NCBI RefSeq assembly: GCF_036898095.1
Contig: NC_090757.1
Location: forward strand, 63,853,081 to 63,917,080
Origin: Palaemon carinicauda
Taxonomy: Eukaryota; Arthropoda; Malacostraca; Decapoda; Palaemonidae
Reading direction: 5' to 3'
DNA length: 64,000 bases
This document shows positions 47,401 to 59,564 of this stretch, in pieces. Each line of letters opens with the position of its first letter. The first letter of the stretch is position 1. The notes under the pieces are model-generated. The model was not told the origin of the DNA, did no database searches, and saw only the letters and a list, made by a program, of their open reading frames with translations. The translations under genes and the position numbers were made by a program.

Positions 47401-48138
47401 CATCAAGTTGAAGGTTGACAGCGAATGCTACCTCGTAATGAGGGGCAGCTCACCAGCTACCACATGGAGCGCAGGATTACGAACAGGGCAGCCGTAGCAC
47501 TCGGCCTTGTGTTCTACGTTGCTGTTACCTGTGAAAAAAGGAAGTTGTTATCAATTACAATTCATGCTCCGTTGCACAAAACACACTATTCGGGGAGTAA
47601 GTTACCTTCCTTGTAAGATAATTCCTCGAAAGGGAGTTGAACTGTAATACACTTTAATTCTGTAATGAAACAAACACACGGCAGTGTAGAGAACCTGCCG
47701 ACCATCAGTGGCCAGGAAGGGCGGCAATGACAACTCCCTTACGGCGGAGGCAGTTGGATATACGATGTCAACAGTAATTAAAGTTACACGTATCTAACAA
47801 CGTATATTTCCATTTATACATATATACACTCATATATATGTATGATAAATGAAAACAAACACGAAAAACAAAAAATTAAAAATAAACAAAAAACATCAAG
47901 GCAAGTCTTTGCGGGAGAGAAGGGCAGCATGTCCGTCCTCTACCGAGCCAAAAAGTAAAGTGGTTACTCAGCCGAGAGGTGTGAGTGAGCGGGGTAGCCA
48001 GTCTATCCCACCCCCCCACCCGCTAACTAGCGGATGGGGTAGTTATCCCTCACTAAAATTATCATGGCTCGTCTTTCAGCTGCGCCGAAAGTAATACCCT
48101 AATAAATAGCGAAGGTTTGTATCTGTGTCGCAACAAAC

Positions 48139-49714
48139 CTACTATATATATTTAATATAGTATTACATAAGCATCAATGTATTATAATCTATCAATTTCC
48201 ATATAACATATTTACAACTCATTACAGTATTAGTTCTCTTATTCAGTATGCCATAAAACTTCAAATCATTCATATTCTCTCTCTCTCTGCGTGTGTAATA
48301 AATGAAATCTTTGTTTCTTTGCTAAGTCTCCATTGAGGCTTTATAATCATGCACCACAGAGCTCAAAATTATAAAATATTGTGCATTGGCAACATCAATG
48401 AAACTCCGGTTGACGTTATGCAATTCAACTCAGCACACGTAAATAGAATAAGTGAGAAGCATTTCAAATTGAACTATTGAAATTAGTACTGTATGCTAAT
48501 TGAAAAATGATAGATCAAGTAATAATTGTTTCTTTTAGTAAATATGAGATATCCTTCAGTAGTACAGTAAGCCTTAATAATAAGGGAGTTATTTGATCCG
48601 AAAATTGAGGTTGACGACGGACTATGCAGGGTTGATCAGCTGATTTAATTGTAAACAATGCAAAAGATTATAATTAGCTATTTTTTATTATAAATATGAT
48701 AGTAAAATGTGAATCTTACATGCATTATTGGATACAGTTAGAAACACCAGAGAGAACAGGGAGAGAGGGGGAAGAAACAATGCGCCAAATGGAGCGATAA
48801 ATGTAGACACAAGACGGGGAGGGGGTAGCCAATCCGCGGACAATGACAGTTCCTTCTTCTTGCAAATCCCCTCTGCCAAATCTATGCTAATTCAAATAAA
48901 TTGGCAAAATCAAGGAATTTAGGAAATGCAAGGAGGAATGAAAAATAGGAATGGAAGTATGTGGAATGAGGGATAAGAAATGGGTTAGAATGATTAATAA
49001 GATGAAAAATGACGGATGAATGCTAGAAAAGAGATGAATGAAATTGCAAAATAGAGAGAGAATCAAAAGAAAAGATACGTTGTAGATGCGTGTGTGTGGA
49101 AGAGTAATGTAAATGCACGAAAGGGATTTGTCGAGGAATTGGGAAAAGCATTAAGGATATAATAATAAGTGAAGGACAATAATACAGTGAAAGAGATACC
49201 ATACTAATATGCATTACAGGTTATATCAGTGACATAATTCTGTGAAAGTGAATGGTCATATCAGTGGGAAAATATTGTTAAAATGAATAAAGGTTGACGA
49301 CAGACTACCTAAGCAAGGTTAATCGGCTGATTTGAATGTAAACAATGCACAAGATTATAATGCTATGTTTCTAATTGTAAATACGATACTAAAATGTGAA
49401 TATTACGTGCATTATCATTAGATACAGTTCAAGTGAAACACCAGCTTAATAAAAATTCAGTTTATTTCAAATACAGTATAGCTGTAATTCTTTACCACAG
49501 TACATGGATATACACTGTAGAGAGAGAGCTAGGACCAGCTGGGTGTAGAGATAGGTAGTGGCACGCAGCGGGCTATTTGAAATCATCGCCTGGCTTGAAT
49601 TTTATCGCAATTTTTAAGAGAATTCTTATTTAATAGGTATTGCATTGTTCTTGGTCATCCTAAAGTTGTTGCCAACTATTAGAAATCAAATTCTTAATGT
49701 TGGGTAAACTATCA
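48139..49714. repeat. Intronic DNA with a dispersed direct repeat
   Basis: Related blocks of about 150 bases lie at about 48580-48735 and 49286-49440; both contain GGTTGACGACNGACTA, CAGCTGATTT or CGGCTGATTT, and AAAATGTGAATNTTAC. No exon is recognised. Confidence 0.6.
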
Positions 49715-50062
49715 TCACAAAGAATTTTTTTTTCTTTTTTGCCTTGGCCGCGAAAATCCAAAACCGGGAAGCAAGAACCCACGATTAACGAGGTCCAACT
49801 GTAATTTGGTGGCCCTAGCTTGTACTGCTTCCAGTCTATTCATATCTCTCTGAATACTTGGAGACCAAAATTGGACTCCGTATTCTAGATGGAGTCTTAC
49901 TAGTGATGTGTACAGCTGTAGTACAATATCTTTGTTTCTGTATTTGAATTGTCTCTTTATATAACCTATTAGTTTTTGTGCTTTCTTTTCAGCTTTTATG
50001 CTCTGTTTGGTAAATTTCAAATCCTTGCTGATAATAATATCAAGATCTTCCTCCTGGACCAC
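49715..50062 (-). pseudogene. Non-LTR retrotransposon RT C-terminal fragment
   Basis: Reads EEDLDIIISKDLKFTKQSIK, LIGYIKRQFKYRNKDIVLQL and SLVRLHLEYGVQFWSPSIQR, then EAVQARATKL. This is the post-catalytic region of CR1/Jockey-type LINE reverse transcriptases. The upstream part is replaced by the minisatellite that starts at its edge. Confidence 0.85.
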
Positions 50063-51125
50063 ACTTTTTTGTGTGTGGTAGTGAAAATTATTTTGTTAAG
50101 CCTTTCTGTTTTCAGTTCACTGACTAAATTTTCTCAAGCAATGCTCAACACAATCAAGTTATTTTTCCTGGACCACACTTTTGTGTGTGTGTGGTAGTGA
50201 AAATTATTTTGTTAAGCCTTTCTGTTTTCAGTTCACTGACTAAATTTTCTCAAGCAATGCTCAACACAATCAAGTTATTTTTCCTGGACCACACTTTTTT
50301 TGTGTGTGTGTGGGGTAGTGAACATTATTTTGTTAAGCATTTCTGTTTTCAGTTCACTGACTAAATTTTCTCAAGCAATGCTCAACACAATTAAGTTATT
50401 TTTCCTGGACCACACTTTTTTTGTGTGTGTGTGGGGTAGTGAAAATAATTTTGTTAAGCTTTCTGTTTTCAGTTCACTGACTAAATTTGCTCAAGCAATG
50501 CTCAACACAATCAAGTTATTTTTCCTGGACCACACTTTTTTTTTGTGTGTGTGGGGTAGTGAAAATTATTTTGTTAAGCATTTCTGTTTTCAGTTCAATG
50601 ACTAAATTTTCTCAAGCAATGCTCAACACAATCAAGTTATTTTTCCTGGACCACACTTTTTTTGTGTGTGTGTGGGGTAGTGAAAATTATTTTGTTAAGC
50701 ATTTCTGTTTTCAGTTCAATGACTAAATTTTCTCAAGCAATGCTCAACACAATCAAGTTATTTTTCCTTGACCACACTTTTTTTGTGTGTGTGTGGGGTA
50801 GTGAAAATTATTTTGTTAAGCCTTTCTGTTTTCAGTTCACTGACTAAATTTTCTCAAGCAATGCTCAACACAATCAAGTTATTTTTCCTGGACCACACTT
50901 TTTTTGTGTGTGTGTGGGGTAGTGAAAATTATTTTGTTAAGCTTTCTGTTTTCAGTTTACTGACTAAATTTTCTCAAGCAATGCTCAACACAATCAAGTT
51001 ATTTTTCCTAGACCACACTTTTTTGTGTGTGTGTGTGGGGTAGTGAAAATTATTTTGTTAAGCATTTCTGTTTTCAGTTCAATGACTAAATTTTCTCAAG
51101 CAATGCTCAACACATTCAAGTTATT
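50047..51125. repeat. 118-bp minisatellite, about nine copies
   Basis: GGACCACACTTTT recurs every 116-121 bases from about 50055 to 51011. Units differ mainly in T-run and GT-run length. The repeats begin exactly where the LINE RT fragment ends, and the unit edge overlaps its GTGGTCCAGGA codons. The plus-strand frames of 70-100 residues are repeat artefacts. Confidence 0.95.
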
Positions 51126-52205
51126 TTTTCTATCTTTCAGTTATGTCACAATTGACTACAAATAGCCATGTACCAAATTTAATGCTCAGGAAAATAGAAC
51201 CGAAATTATTTGTTTCGGATACATATTTTCTATACAGTACTTCAATTAAAGGTTGAAGATTTATATCCCCCATAGGAACAAATGCAATCAAATTCTGATG
51301 GATTTTAATTCTATGCAATGAATCTTTGATAAAGGATTCATATACAATTCCCTTTAGAAATGAAAAACTCAATGACAATTTTACTATAAAATTTCCTTTA
51401 AACACGACAAATTCATGGATAATTTGTATTTTTCCTAATGATACAACCCTTGGCTATTCATTTAAAGGTATTACTTTTGGCGAAGATGAAATGATGAGCC
51501 ATTAAATTTAGCGAGGGTTAACTACCCATACCGCTAGTTAGCGGGGGTAGGAGGGGTAGCTTGCTACCGCTCCCGCTCACACACCGGTGATCTAGCTCAC
51601 TTTGCTTGGAGGCAGGACTTCAAGGGGATAGGGCTGGCAGGCAAGTTTGTATAAATAGCTAAGGTTTGTATCGTTAGGAAAAATACAAATTATCTAAGAA
51701 TTTGTCATTTTTTCCGTAACTGGAATACAAACCCACGATATTTATTTAGGAGTGACTCACCCATTAGGAAGGGTGTACATCCCTGCCAATCTGGCTTTTG
51801 GCTTTACCTGGGGGCTCCTTATCCGAGTATGTTAGTACTCAAAACGAGTCCCTGCGCATCACTAAAACCTTGCTAAGCAAGATCTGCGGCCTACGGAAGC
51901 TGTGAGTTGAGATATTTAGAAGCGTGGCTGTCCAGGTAAAGTTATTTAGAGTCTTTTTGTAAGTAAAACTGTTGTAACCAAGACTTTCCCAATACTACCT
52001 CGTCAGGGTATGGGGATGCAACTGTATTAACTTAAAATTATGTACACAAGGGAACATGATTTACCTGTGGTTTGAGGTCAGCTTACACAGAGAACCCAGG
52101 ATGCTGTTTTTCCCAAGAGAGGGGAGGATGAAGAAAAGAATAAGAGCCAGTTAAACTTTTCATTCACACAGACTAAAACCGGGTAACAGTGCCCTTAACC
52201 ATCTG

Positions 52206-52460
52206 CTACTTGTCCAATAAGGAGCTTTGTGCAGCCACCACAGGATCGATAGAGATCGTATCCAGTTCCTGTGGGTCACGTCTTGTGGGAGATAGGTTGT
52301 GAAAGTCACCTGGAGCATTCACACCCTTGCTTGTAGAACCTGCGTCACAGAGTATTCTGCTTAGAAGGGCCAGGGGCATAGCTACCCTTGACATCGTGGG
52401 TCGACGTGTTGAATGAGGGTCTGGATTCAGAGCGTAATTGATGACTGTGAATCCAGCAGA
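52206..52460 (-). pseudogene. Tyrosine recombinase C-terminal remnant (element C)
   Basis: Open on minus, reading STRRPTMSRVAMPLALLSRI and then RRDPQELDTISIDPVVAAQ. The order and the PVVAAQ end match the tails of decapod DIRS recombinases. The catalytic tyrosine block is shifted out of frame. Confidence 0.65.
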
Positions 52461-53529
52461 AATGATGTTTTGGTGATCCTCCTCTTGTCTCTTCCAGTGC
52501 TGACAACAAGAGAAGGGACCCGGGTGGGCTGTTGCCGTTCTCTTGAGGTAGAGCCTCATACCTTACCTCAGGTACAGTAACAGATGATCTGGATCGTCAG
52601 TTATTGAGTGGAGACTTATTGTCTAGGATCCGTCACCTCTGGAGACTGTCTGGCAACAAACTTGGGGACAAAACTGAACGTTGCCTTTCACCCTTCTCAT
52701 GAATGGGCGATGTCAAAAGAGAGACCATGAAGTTCCTTGACTCGTTTGGCTGCTGTAAAAGTGTGTAGGAACACTGTCTTCTAAACCATGTAAAAATTTG
52801 TTGCCTGGTGACGCGGAATGTAGGGAGGTCTTCTTAGAGACTGGAGAACTCGAACCATGTTCCATGAGGGAGGTCTCAATTCCGACAGGGAAAGGGCAAG
52901 TTTGTAAGTCCGCATGAGTTAGGATAGATCTAGCGATAAGGGGATGTCCCTTCCTTCCAGTTCGAAAGCGAGGCTCAAGGTTGAGTGATCTTCTTTACCT
53001 AATGAAACTGAAAAGGGGGTCATTTCTTCCTGCATATAACTGAGGATTTCCCTATTGCTGGAATAGAGGTATGTAGTAAGTGGAGAGACGCTTTCCCACG
53101 ACACCAACCACAGAACACGTTATACTTTGCTGGTAGACTCATACTGAGGAATTCCTCTTCGCAACTTATTGTAAAAAGCCTCTCTGAGAGAGGAGGTACT
53201 GGGTAGTTTCCAAGCGTACAAGCGTACAATCATAGCGAAGCTATAGCTTGTGGTAGATGTCGAAGTGTAGTTGTCTGCGACATGGAGAGGGTTCTCTTGG
53301 AGGCTCTATCAGGAGCTGCAGAAGGTTTGAAAACCGTTCTGTGTAATGCCATAGCAGAGCTATAAGAGCCCTTGAAAGGCTGACTGATGTTCTAGCCTTG
53401 TTCAGTACCCTCCTCTTCGGGCAAAAACAGGGACGAGACGTTAACATCGTTGTTGTACCCAGTTTCCTTAGAATGCACTGCAGTTCAGCGCTGCACAGGA
53501 GGTTGCTGGAGAGCGGCTATTAAAGAATG

Positions 53530-54015
53530 CAAGTGCACAGGTGAGCGCTGGCGAGCCGGAGGTTGCTGAAGAGCTGGTGAAACCTTCGGCGCTGGAGAGT
53601 GCTGATGCGCAGAGGAGCACTAGCACGCACAAGAGTGCTGGCACTAGTGCCCAAGAGAGTGCTTTTGTGCAGGAGAGCGTTGGCGAGCCAAAGCCAAAGG
53701 TTGTGCATGAGTGCACAGTGGATTTGGTAGGCGCTGACAAGCTCGAGCTGGAGAGCGCACTTGCGCTGGCGAGCTGGCAAACACTACTCCCTGGAACGGC
53801 AAAGCTTCTCTGGGAGTGCCAATGAGGGCATTGGAGGGCAATGAGGACAAGCAGGAGAAGGCTGCAAGTCAGGCAAACGCCGAAGCATTGCAGTGCGCTG
53901 ACAAGCTGGAGGCCGCAGGCGCTTTGGAAAGCGTGAAGGAGCAGGTTGGCGCTGACAAGATGTTGGTGAGTGCTGGTGCACTGCAGGGCGCTTGCGCGCT
54001 GGAGTGTGTTGGCAC
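53530..54015. repeat. GC-rich short tandem array (element C)
   Basis: Degenerate units with GAGYGCTGGC and GCGCTGACAAGCT cores, repeating roughly every 20-40 bases. It occupies a position comparable to the GTGCGCGC arrays of A and B but has unrelated sequence. The long frames on both strands (up to 191 codons on minus) are low-complexity and not counted as genes. Confidence 0.65.
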
Positions 54016-55940
54016 ATAGCTGCACGCTTAAGTATGGCCTCAAGAGGCTGTACCGGAGAAAGGAACGGCGACGGCAGGTCAGCAGGTGGGACGATCACAA
54101 ACTGTGATGTGCCCCTTGGAAGGGCGAACATCAACTGAAGGAGATCGCAAACGATCCACAGAAGAATCTAGGACTGAAGTCTGAAGAATAGCTGCAGCAT
54201 CGTCAGAAGGTCCAGGAACAGATGACGCCCCTAAAGGACGGTGGATCAGCAAGCTGACCTTCAGCAGTAGCAATCCTCTGAAGAGGAGTCTCTATGAGTG
54301 GCCTCTCTCGTGAACGAGAGAGGTGATCACTTCGCAGGGGAGACTTGCCTAAGACTAGGCTCCGCCCCTGAAGGAGGAGAGACTTAGCAAAGGGGGAGGG
54401 TAGTCTAAGCGAAGACAGCAACAACAGTCGGAGTCAATAAAGTGATGAAGAAGATGCAGGGAAGTTCTCCCTTGGAAGGGAAAAACAACCCCGCACCTGG
54501 GGAGGAAAACTCTCCCTTGGAAGGGAACTCTCCCTTGGAAGGGAAGTAGTCCAATCCCTGGAGGCGAACCTCCTGGTAGCGCTCTAAGATGATCTGCCAA
54601 GAGCGCTGCCTGAGGAAGCGTAGCCGAAGCTAGTTCCTCGAAGATGAAGTGCTGATTAGGTGCTGCCACGGGCGTACTTTTAAGAGAAATGATGACGCCC
54701 TCTGAGGGTCGGCAGTGACAGCAGATTCCCCAGGCATGAACAGAACAGCTCTGCTTTATCGGCTCTCTTAGTCGAACGAAGAAAAACTGCATCGCTAACT
54801 GAGGAAAAATAAAATATATTATGTAACAAAAAACTCTCTTGGGAGGAACAACTAGTCCGCGACGGGAAAGGAGATCACCGAGGAACAAACAAAATAAGAA
54901 CTGAGCCCTCCCTTCCCCGGTCGACATCAACGGGAGAAGGGGAGCAGAGTAACTGTAATAAAACAAGAATTACAATTATTTAAATCAGATAATAATATTC
55001 ACTAATAGGAAGAACCAGTGATCTTCCGAAGGGAAGTGTTTCCCGCGGAGAAGCTGAAAAGTTAAATTACAAACAATTATAATTTCACTTAAAATTAAGA
55101 AAAACAATCGGAAGCGCAACCTAACCCGCGAACAGGAAAGGTGCTCCCTCCGTTAGCATACTGGTGGAAGCCCATGTAAGGTGAATGGGATTGAGAAGAG
55201 AAAGACCGAAGTCAATCTCTGAAAGGCCACACTCCCTTCCCTCAGTAATCCTTATGTTCCCTGTGGAAGAGGGGAAGACAATAGTTGAACGAGGAAGGTC
55301 CAAACAATGACAATTTCCCTACGGCGGCGGCCAGGTCAACGGAAGGTTATTCGCCGAAGGGAAGACCGATGGACAAGGGGGGAGAGGTCGGAAGGGAAGG
55401 TTCCCCGGCCTTGCACAAGTGTCTTGAGAACGTGTCATATATGTTATCACAAGCACAGTACAAAAACTGAAAAGGAAACTTGCAACATTTCTATATAAAG
55501 TACATATACATAAACATTAAGAATGTTTTCATATACTGTATACATATAAGAAACAAGCAAGTTAAAAAACAAAAATTAATGGCAGTCCAAAATAGGCGAG
55601 GAGGAAGAGCAGTAACAACTGGTCTCCATGCGAGCCAAAAGTAAAAGTGACCTTGATCACCACTGTGTGAGTGGGAGCGGTAACAAGCTACCCGCCTACC
55701 CCCGATAACTAATTAACCCTCGCTAAATTTTAATGGCTCGACATTTCACCCTCGCCGGTAATACCCCTAAATAAATAGTGTAGGTTTGTATTTGAGTTAC
55801 GGAACAAACACAAATCATCCACTTCAAGCACTAAAATATAGCAAAATTATCAGCAACAGCTATGTTAATTTGAGGAATCCTGGTACCTTCAAAAATCAAG
55901 AATTGAGCATTTAAAGATTAATTCATCTGGCTTTCCTCAC

Positions 55941-56126
55941 CTTATTTAGCGGAGTTTTCGTCTGCTTTCGAACACTTGCATTACTTGTCTTTTCTAGGAC
56001 AGCCAGATCTTCCCGTGCAGCTAACATGTCACCTAGAGAAACATCTGGTTCCTCCTTCATATTATCACGTTTGGTCCTAAAAGCCTTTGCCAAGTCATTT
56101 TCCCTCATCTTTGCTTTGTCAGACCA
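55941..56126 (-). CDS. FAM98-like gene, internal exon (WSDKAK exon)
   Basis: 186-base exon of exactly 62 codons, acceptor TTTTTATTAG and donor GTGAGG on minus. It encodes WSDKAKMRENDLAKAFRTKR, then DVSLGDMLAAREDLAVLEKT and TPLNK. Human FAM98A has WSDRAK, SVAHLLAARQDL and INK at matching positions just before its GRVPDRGGR segment, and here the next exon (36403-36502) begins with [12 protein letters not shown]. Phase 0 on both sides. It is the DUF2465/FAM98 conserved core, upstream of the glycine-rich tail. The preceding exon was not found to the right within the window. Element C ends 134 bases away. Confidence 0.92.
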
Positions 56127-56599
56127 CTAATAAAAAATAAAAAATAAATTTAGTTCATTACAACATTATTTATTCAAATAAAGTACTGTATCGCAAATCT
56201 TAATCATTTTTTTTCTAACTATACAAAACTGAGTCCTTTAATAGGAATAGGAATTCAGCTTGGATGGAATTTGGCTGTTAAAATCTAAACAAGATATGTC
56301 AGTTGTTACCACTGGGAGGCGGGAGAAACTCTGCCTCCTCGCCAGCATACCGAGTAGCCACTCTGACCGTCAACTAGGGCTAGTGGGGTGATTGACAGAG
56401 GAAATTAAAATTACAATAACTCTTGTTTATATAGTTAGGAAATATGCAAATTACTTTTAACCTTTAATTGTTCCTACACAAATACAAAACCTTGTCCTTT
56501 AATAGGTAACTAATCATGAGGTGAGAGGAGGCTCCTATAACCTAAATGGCTAGTTTAAAATCCCAGGAAGGCAAACCACTTGAACCGTAAGAGGTGGAT

Positions 56600-59018
56600 G
56601 TAAAAGGGAGCTAGTGAGGGTTGAAGAGCTAATAAAACCGGGGGTAAAAAGTAAATATCAGGAAAGGTTGAAAATGACATATGACAAAGTGAAAGTAAGA
56701 GAAACTGGCAATTTAGAGGAGTGGAAGTTAGTAAAAGAAAATTTTGTTGGGATTGAAAGTGATGTGTGTGGCAAGAAGGTTGTTGGAGGCAGCATGAGGA
56801 AGGGCAGTGAATGGTGGAATGAAGGAGTGAAGGTAAAAGTGGAAGAGAAAAAGAGGGCTTTTGAAGAATGGCTGCAAAGTAATAGTACAGAGAAGTATGA
56901 AAAATATAGAGAGAAAAATGTGGAAGTGAAGCGCAAGGTACGTGAGGCAAAGAGGGCAGCTGACCTGAGGTGGGGTCAGGGATTGGGTCATTCATATGAA
57001 GAGAATAAGAAGTTGTTTTGGAAAGAAGTGAAGAGAGTAAGGAAGGCTGGCTCAAGAATTGAAGAGACAGTGAAAGATGGAAATGGAAGGTTGTTAAAAG
57101 GAGAGGAGGCAAGGAAAAGATGGGCGGAATATTTTGAAAGTTTACTGAATGTTGAGGATAATAAGGAGGCGGATATAATTGCTGTTGCAGGTGTTGAGGT
57201 GCCAGTGATGGGAGATGAGAATGAGAAAGAGATTACAATAGATGAAGTGAGGAGAGCACTAGATGAAACGAGAGTAGGAAAAGCGTCTGGTATGGATGGT
57301 GTGAGAGCTGAGATGTTGAAGGAAGGGGGTGTGACTGTACTTGAATGGTTGGTGAGATTGTTTAATATGTGTTTTGTGTTGTCAATGGTACCAGTAGATT
57401 GGGTTTGTGCATGTATTGTACCACTATATAAGAGTAAGGGAGATGTGCATGAGTGTTGCAATTCAAGAGGTATTAGTTTGTTAAGCGTAGTTGGAAAAGT
57501 GTATGGTAGAGTAATGATTAATAAGATCAAGTATAAAACAGAAAATGCAATCTTAGAAGTACAGGGTGGTTTTAGAAGAGGTAGGGGTTGTATGAATCAG
57601 ATTATTACAGTAAGGCAGATATGCGAGAAATATTTAGCAAAAGGTAAGGAGGTGTATGTTGCGTTTATGGATCTGGAGAAAGCGTATGATAGAGTTGATA
57701 GGGAAGCAATGTGGAATGTGATGAGGTTATATAGAATTGGTGGAAGGTTGTTGCAAGCAGCGAAAAGTTTCTACAAAGGTAGTAAAGCATGAGTTAGGAT
57801 AGGAAATGAAGTGAGTGATTGGTTTCTGGTGAGAGTGGGGCTGAGACAGGAATGTGTGATGTCGCCGTGGTTGTTTAACTTGTATGTTGATGGAGTGGTG
57901 AGAGAGGTCAATGATCGAGTGCTTGGACGAGGATTAAAACTGGTAGACGAGAATGACCATGAATGGGAGGTAAATCAGTTGTTGTTTGCAGATGATACCG
58001 TACTGGTTGCAGACACAGAAGAGAAGCTTGGCCGATTAGTGACAGAATTTGGAAGGGTGTGTGAGAGAAGGAAGTTGAGAGTTAATGTGGGTAAGAGTAA
58101 GGTTATGAGATGTACGAGAAGGGAAGGTGGTGCAAGGTTGAATGTCATGTTGAATGGAGAGTTACTTGAGGAGGTGGATCAGTTTAAGTACTTGGGGTCT
58201 GTTGTTGCAGCAAATGGTGGAGTGAAAGCAGATGTACGTCAGAGAGTGAATGAAGGTTGCAAAGTGTTGGGAGCAGTTAAGGGAGTAGTAAAAAATAGAG
58301 GGTTGGGCATGAATGTAAAGAGAGTTCTATATGAGAAAGTGATTGTACCAACTGTGATGTATGGATCGGAGTTGTGGGGAATGAAAGTGATGGAGACAGA
58401 AATTGAATGTGTGTGAGATGAAGTGTCTAAGGAGTATGGCTGGTGTATCTCGAGTAGATAGGGTTAGGAATGAAGTGGTGAGAGTGAGAACGGGTGTAAG
58501 AAATGAGTTAGCAGCTAGAGTGGATATGAATGTGTTGAGGTGGTTTGGCCATGTTGAGAGAATGGAAAATGACTGTCTGCTAAAGAAGGTGATGAATGCA
58601 AGAGTTGATGGGAGAAGTACAAGAGGAAGGCCAAGGTTTGGGTGGATGGATGGAGTGAAGGAAGCTCTGGGTGATAGGAGGATTGATGTGAGAGAGGCTC
58701 TCTTTAGAAATAGGAATGAATGGCGAGCGATTGTGACGCAGTTCCGGTAGGCCCTGCTGCTTCCTCCGATGCCTTAGATGACCGCTGAGGTAGCAGCAGT
58801 AGGGGATTCAGCAGTATGAAGCTTCATCTGTAGTGGATAATGTGGGAGGGTGGGCTGTGGCACCCTAGCAGTACCAGCTGAACTCTTTTGAGTCCCTTGT
58901 TAGGCTGGGAGGAACATAGAGAGTAGAGGTTCCCTTTTTTGTTTTGTTTCATTTGTTGATGTTGGCTACCCCCCAAAATTGGGGGAAGTGCCTTAGTATA
59001 TGTATGTATGTATGTATC
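56600..59018 (+). mobile_element. RTE-clade LINE, 5'-truncated
   Basis: Carries the RT (56614-58750) and a 3' untranslated region ending in a TATG-type tail (about 58996-59017), typical of RTE elements. The endonuclease is missing, so it is 5' truncated. It interrupts element F. A related 3' fragment lies at 20221-20745 in opposite orientation. Confidence 0.9.
56614..58750 (+). pseudogene. RTE reverse transcriptase, two lesions
   Basis: Open from 56614 to a TGA at 57790-57792, in the same frame again to 58416, then a one-base shift near 58395 into the last part (58403-58750). Motifs in order: KASGMDGVRAEMLKEG, NSRGISLLSVVGKVYGRV, FRRGRGCMNQI, FMDLEKAYDRVDR, GLRQECVMSPWLFNLYVDG, LLFADDTVLVA (catalytic FADD at about 57984), FKYLGSVVAANGG and RGRPRFGWMDGVKEALGDRR. 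Few lesions suggest a fairly young copy. It reverse-transcribes LINE RNA at the insertion site. Confidence 0.93.
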
Positions 59019-59379
59019 TTTCAACTTAAAATAAGGATCTCAAAGGTTAAGCTAGGTTTCTGTCTATGGACAGATGGTCATGGAGGAACCTTATATCCTT
59101 GTAAGGATATACTGTGCTGTCAATGTAAGTTATGGGTTCTAAATGAAAAACTACCCTATCCCTATGATCATTATAGAACAGCAATCCATGTGACAGCTTA
59201 TTTGCATTAATGACCAATCTAGAAAATAAGGGGAAAACTGCTACAGCCCCTGTGAGGAACAGGAGGGGAGCAAAAGGGGCCAGATTTCTTACCACTTATT
59301 CTAAACGTTGCAACCGTTATCATAGAGATGATTTTGTCCCCTATGAAGTTAGGTACACTAAAAACATGTTGAGTAACTA

Positions 59380-59560
59380 CCACCGGACCCATTGAACACA
59401 TGTCTAAAGACCTATGGTATACTCTGGCAAATAGTGGGCTGTAAAGGTTTTCAAACCACAGCCTTTAATACTTGTGCCACCAACAAGTTCTTCCTAAAAG
59501 CCAGCATCGAGCCAATTCCTCTGACTTTATGGGCTCATACTGGAATTAAACCATTAGAGG
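59380..59560 (-). pseudogene. Tyrosine recombinase C-terminal remnant (element F)
   Basis: Minus-strand frames give HKVRGIGSMLAFRKNLLVAQ, VLKAVVWK and FTAHYLPEYT, then GPVVVTQHVF. This is the clearest copy of the DIRS recombinase tail among the four related elements. Confidence 0.7.
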
Positions 59561-59564
59561 TAGT

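Larger units (their letters stand above)
36679..48138 (-). mobile_element. Element B: second copy of the hairpin-cargo DIRS-like element
   Basis: Inverted terminal repeats at 36727-36880 and 47955-48110. The ICR at 36921-37025 fuses the complement of the 3' end to the complement of the 5' end. Without the Tigger insert (37318-41202) it is about 7.57 kb, close to element A, with the same order of parts: recombinase remnant, body, GTGCGCGC array, hairpin modules, 98-bp array, 5' end. It differs by array copy number, a 150-base internal duplication (41544-41695) and substitutions. No gag or polymerase coding is visible. Confidence 0.83.
51406..55807 (-). mobile_element. Element C: diverged DIRS-like relative of A and B
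   Basis: Inverted terminal repeats at about 51450-51605 and 55635-55785; ICR at about 51641-51755, whose right part (TTTTTTCCGTAACTGG...) complements the 5' end at 55795-55807. A recombinase tail lies at 52206-52460. The interior differs from A and B in sequence but has the same kind of content: a GC-rich tandem array (53530-54010) and hairpins such as CTCTCTCG-TGAA-CGAGAGAG at about 54303. No gag or polymerase seen. Confidence 0.78.
56195..59560 (-). mobile_element. Element F: 3' end of a third DIRS-like subfamily, split by an RTE LINE
   Basis: 56195-56510 shows the same end logic as A-C: terminal sequence TCTAACTATACAAAACTGAG, terminal-repeat body, its complement CTTGTTTATATAGTTAGGAA, then a second end CTACACAAATACAAAACCTTG. 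After the RTE insertion (about 56600-59018), 59250-59560 reads on minus as a recombinase tail. The 5' part is absent; a (TAA)-tailed retroposon starts at 59565. Confidence 0.65.

Noticed and set aside
49975..51043. Series of 70-100-codon plus-strand frames resembling a repeated protein
   Set aside because: Each is the same 118-bp minisatellite unit read in shifting frames; the unit length is not constant and not always a multiple of three.
53468..54043. 191-codon minus-strand frame in element C
   Set aside because: It is a low-complexity translation (Ser/Ala/Leu/Cys) of a degenerate tandem array, open on both strands, with no conserved motifs.
56555..57530. Minus-strand frames of 180-185 codons
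   Set aside because: Antisense shadows of the RTE reverse transcriptase, rich in Ser/Leu/Phe as expected from A/G-rich sense codons.
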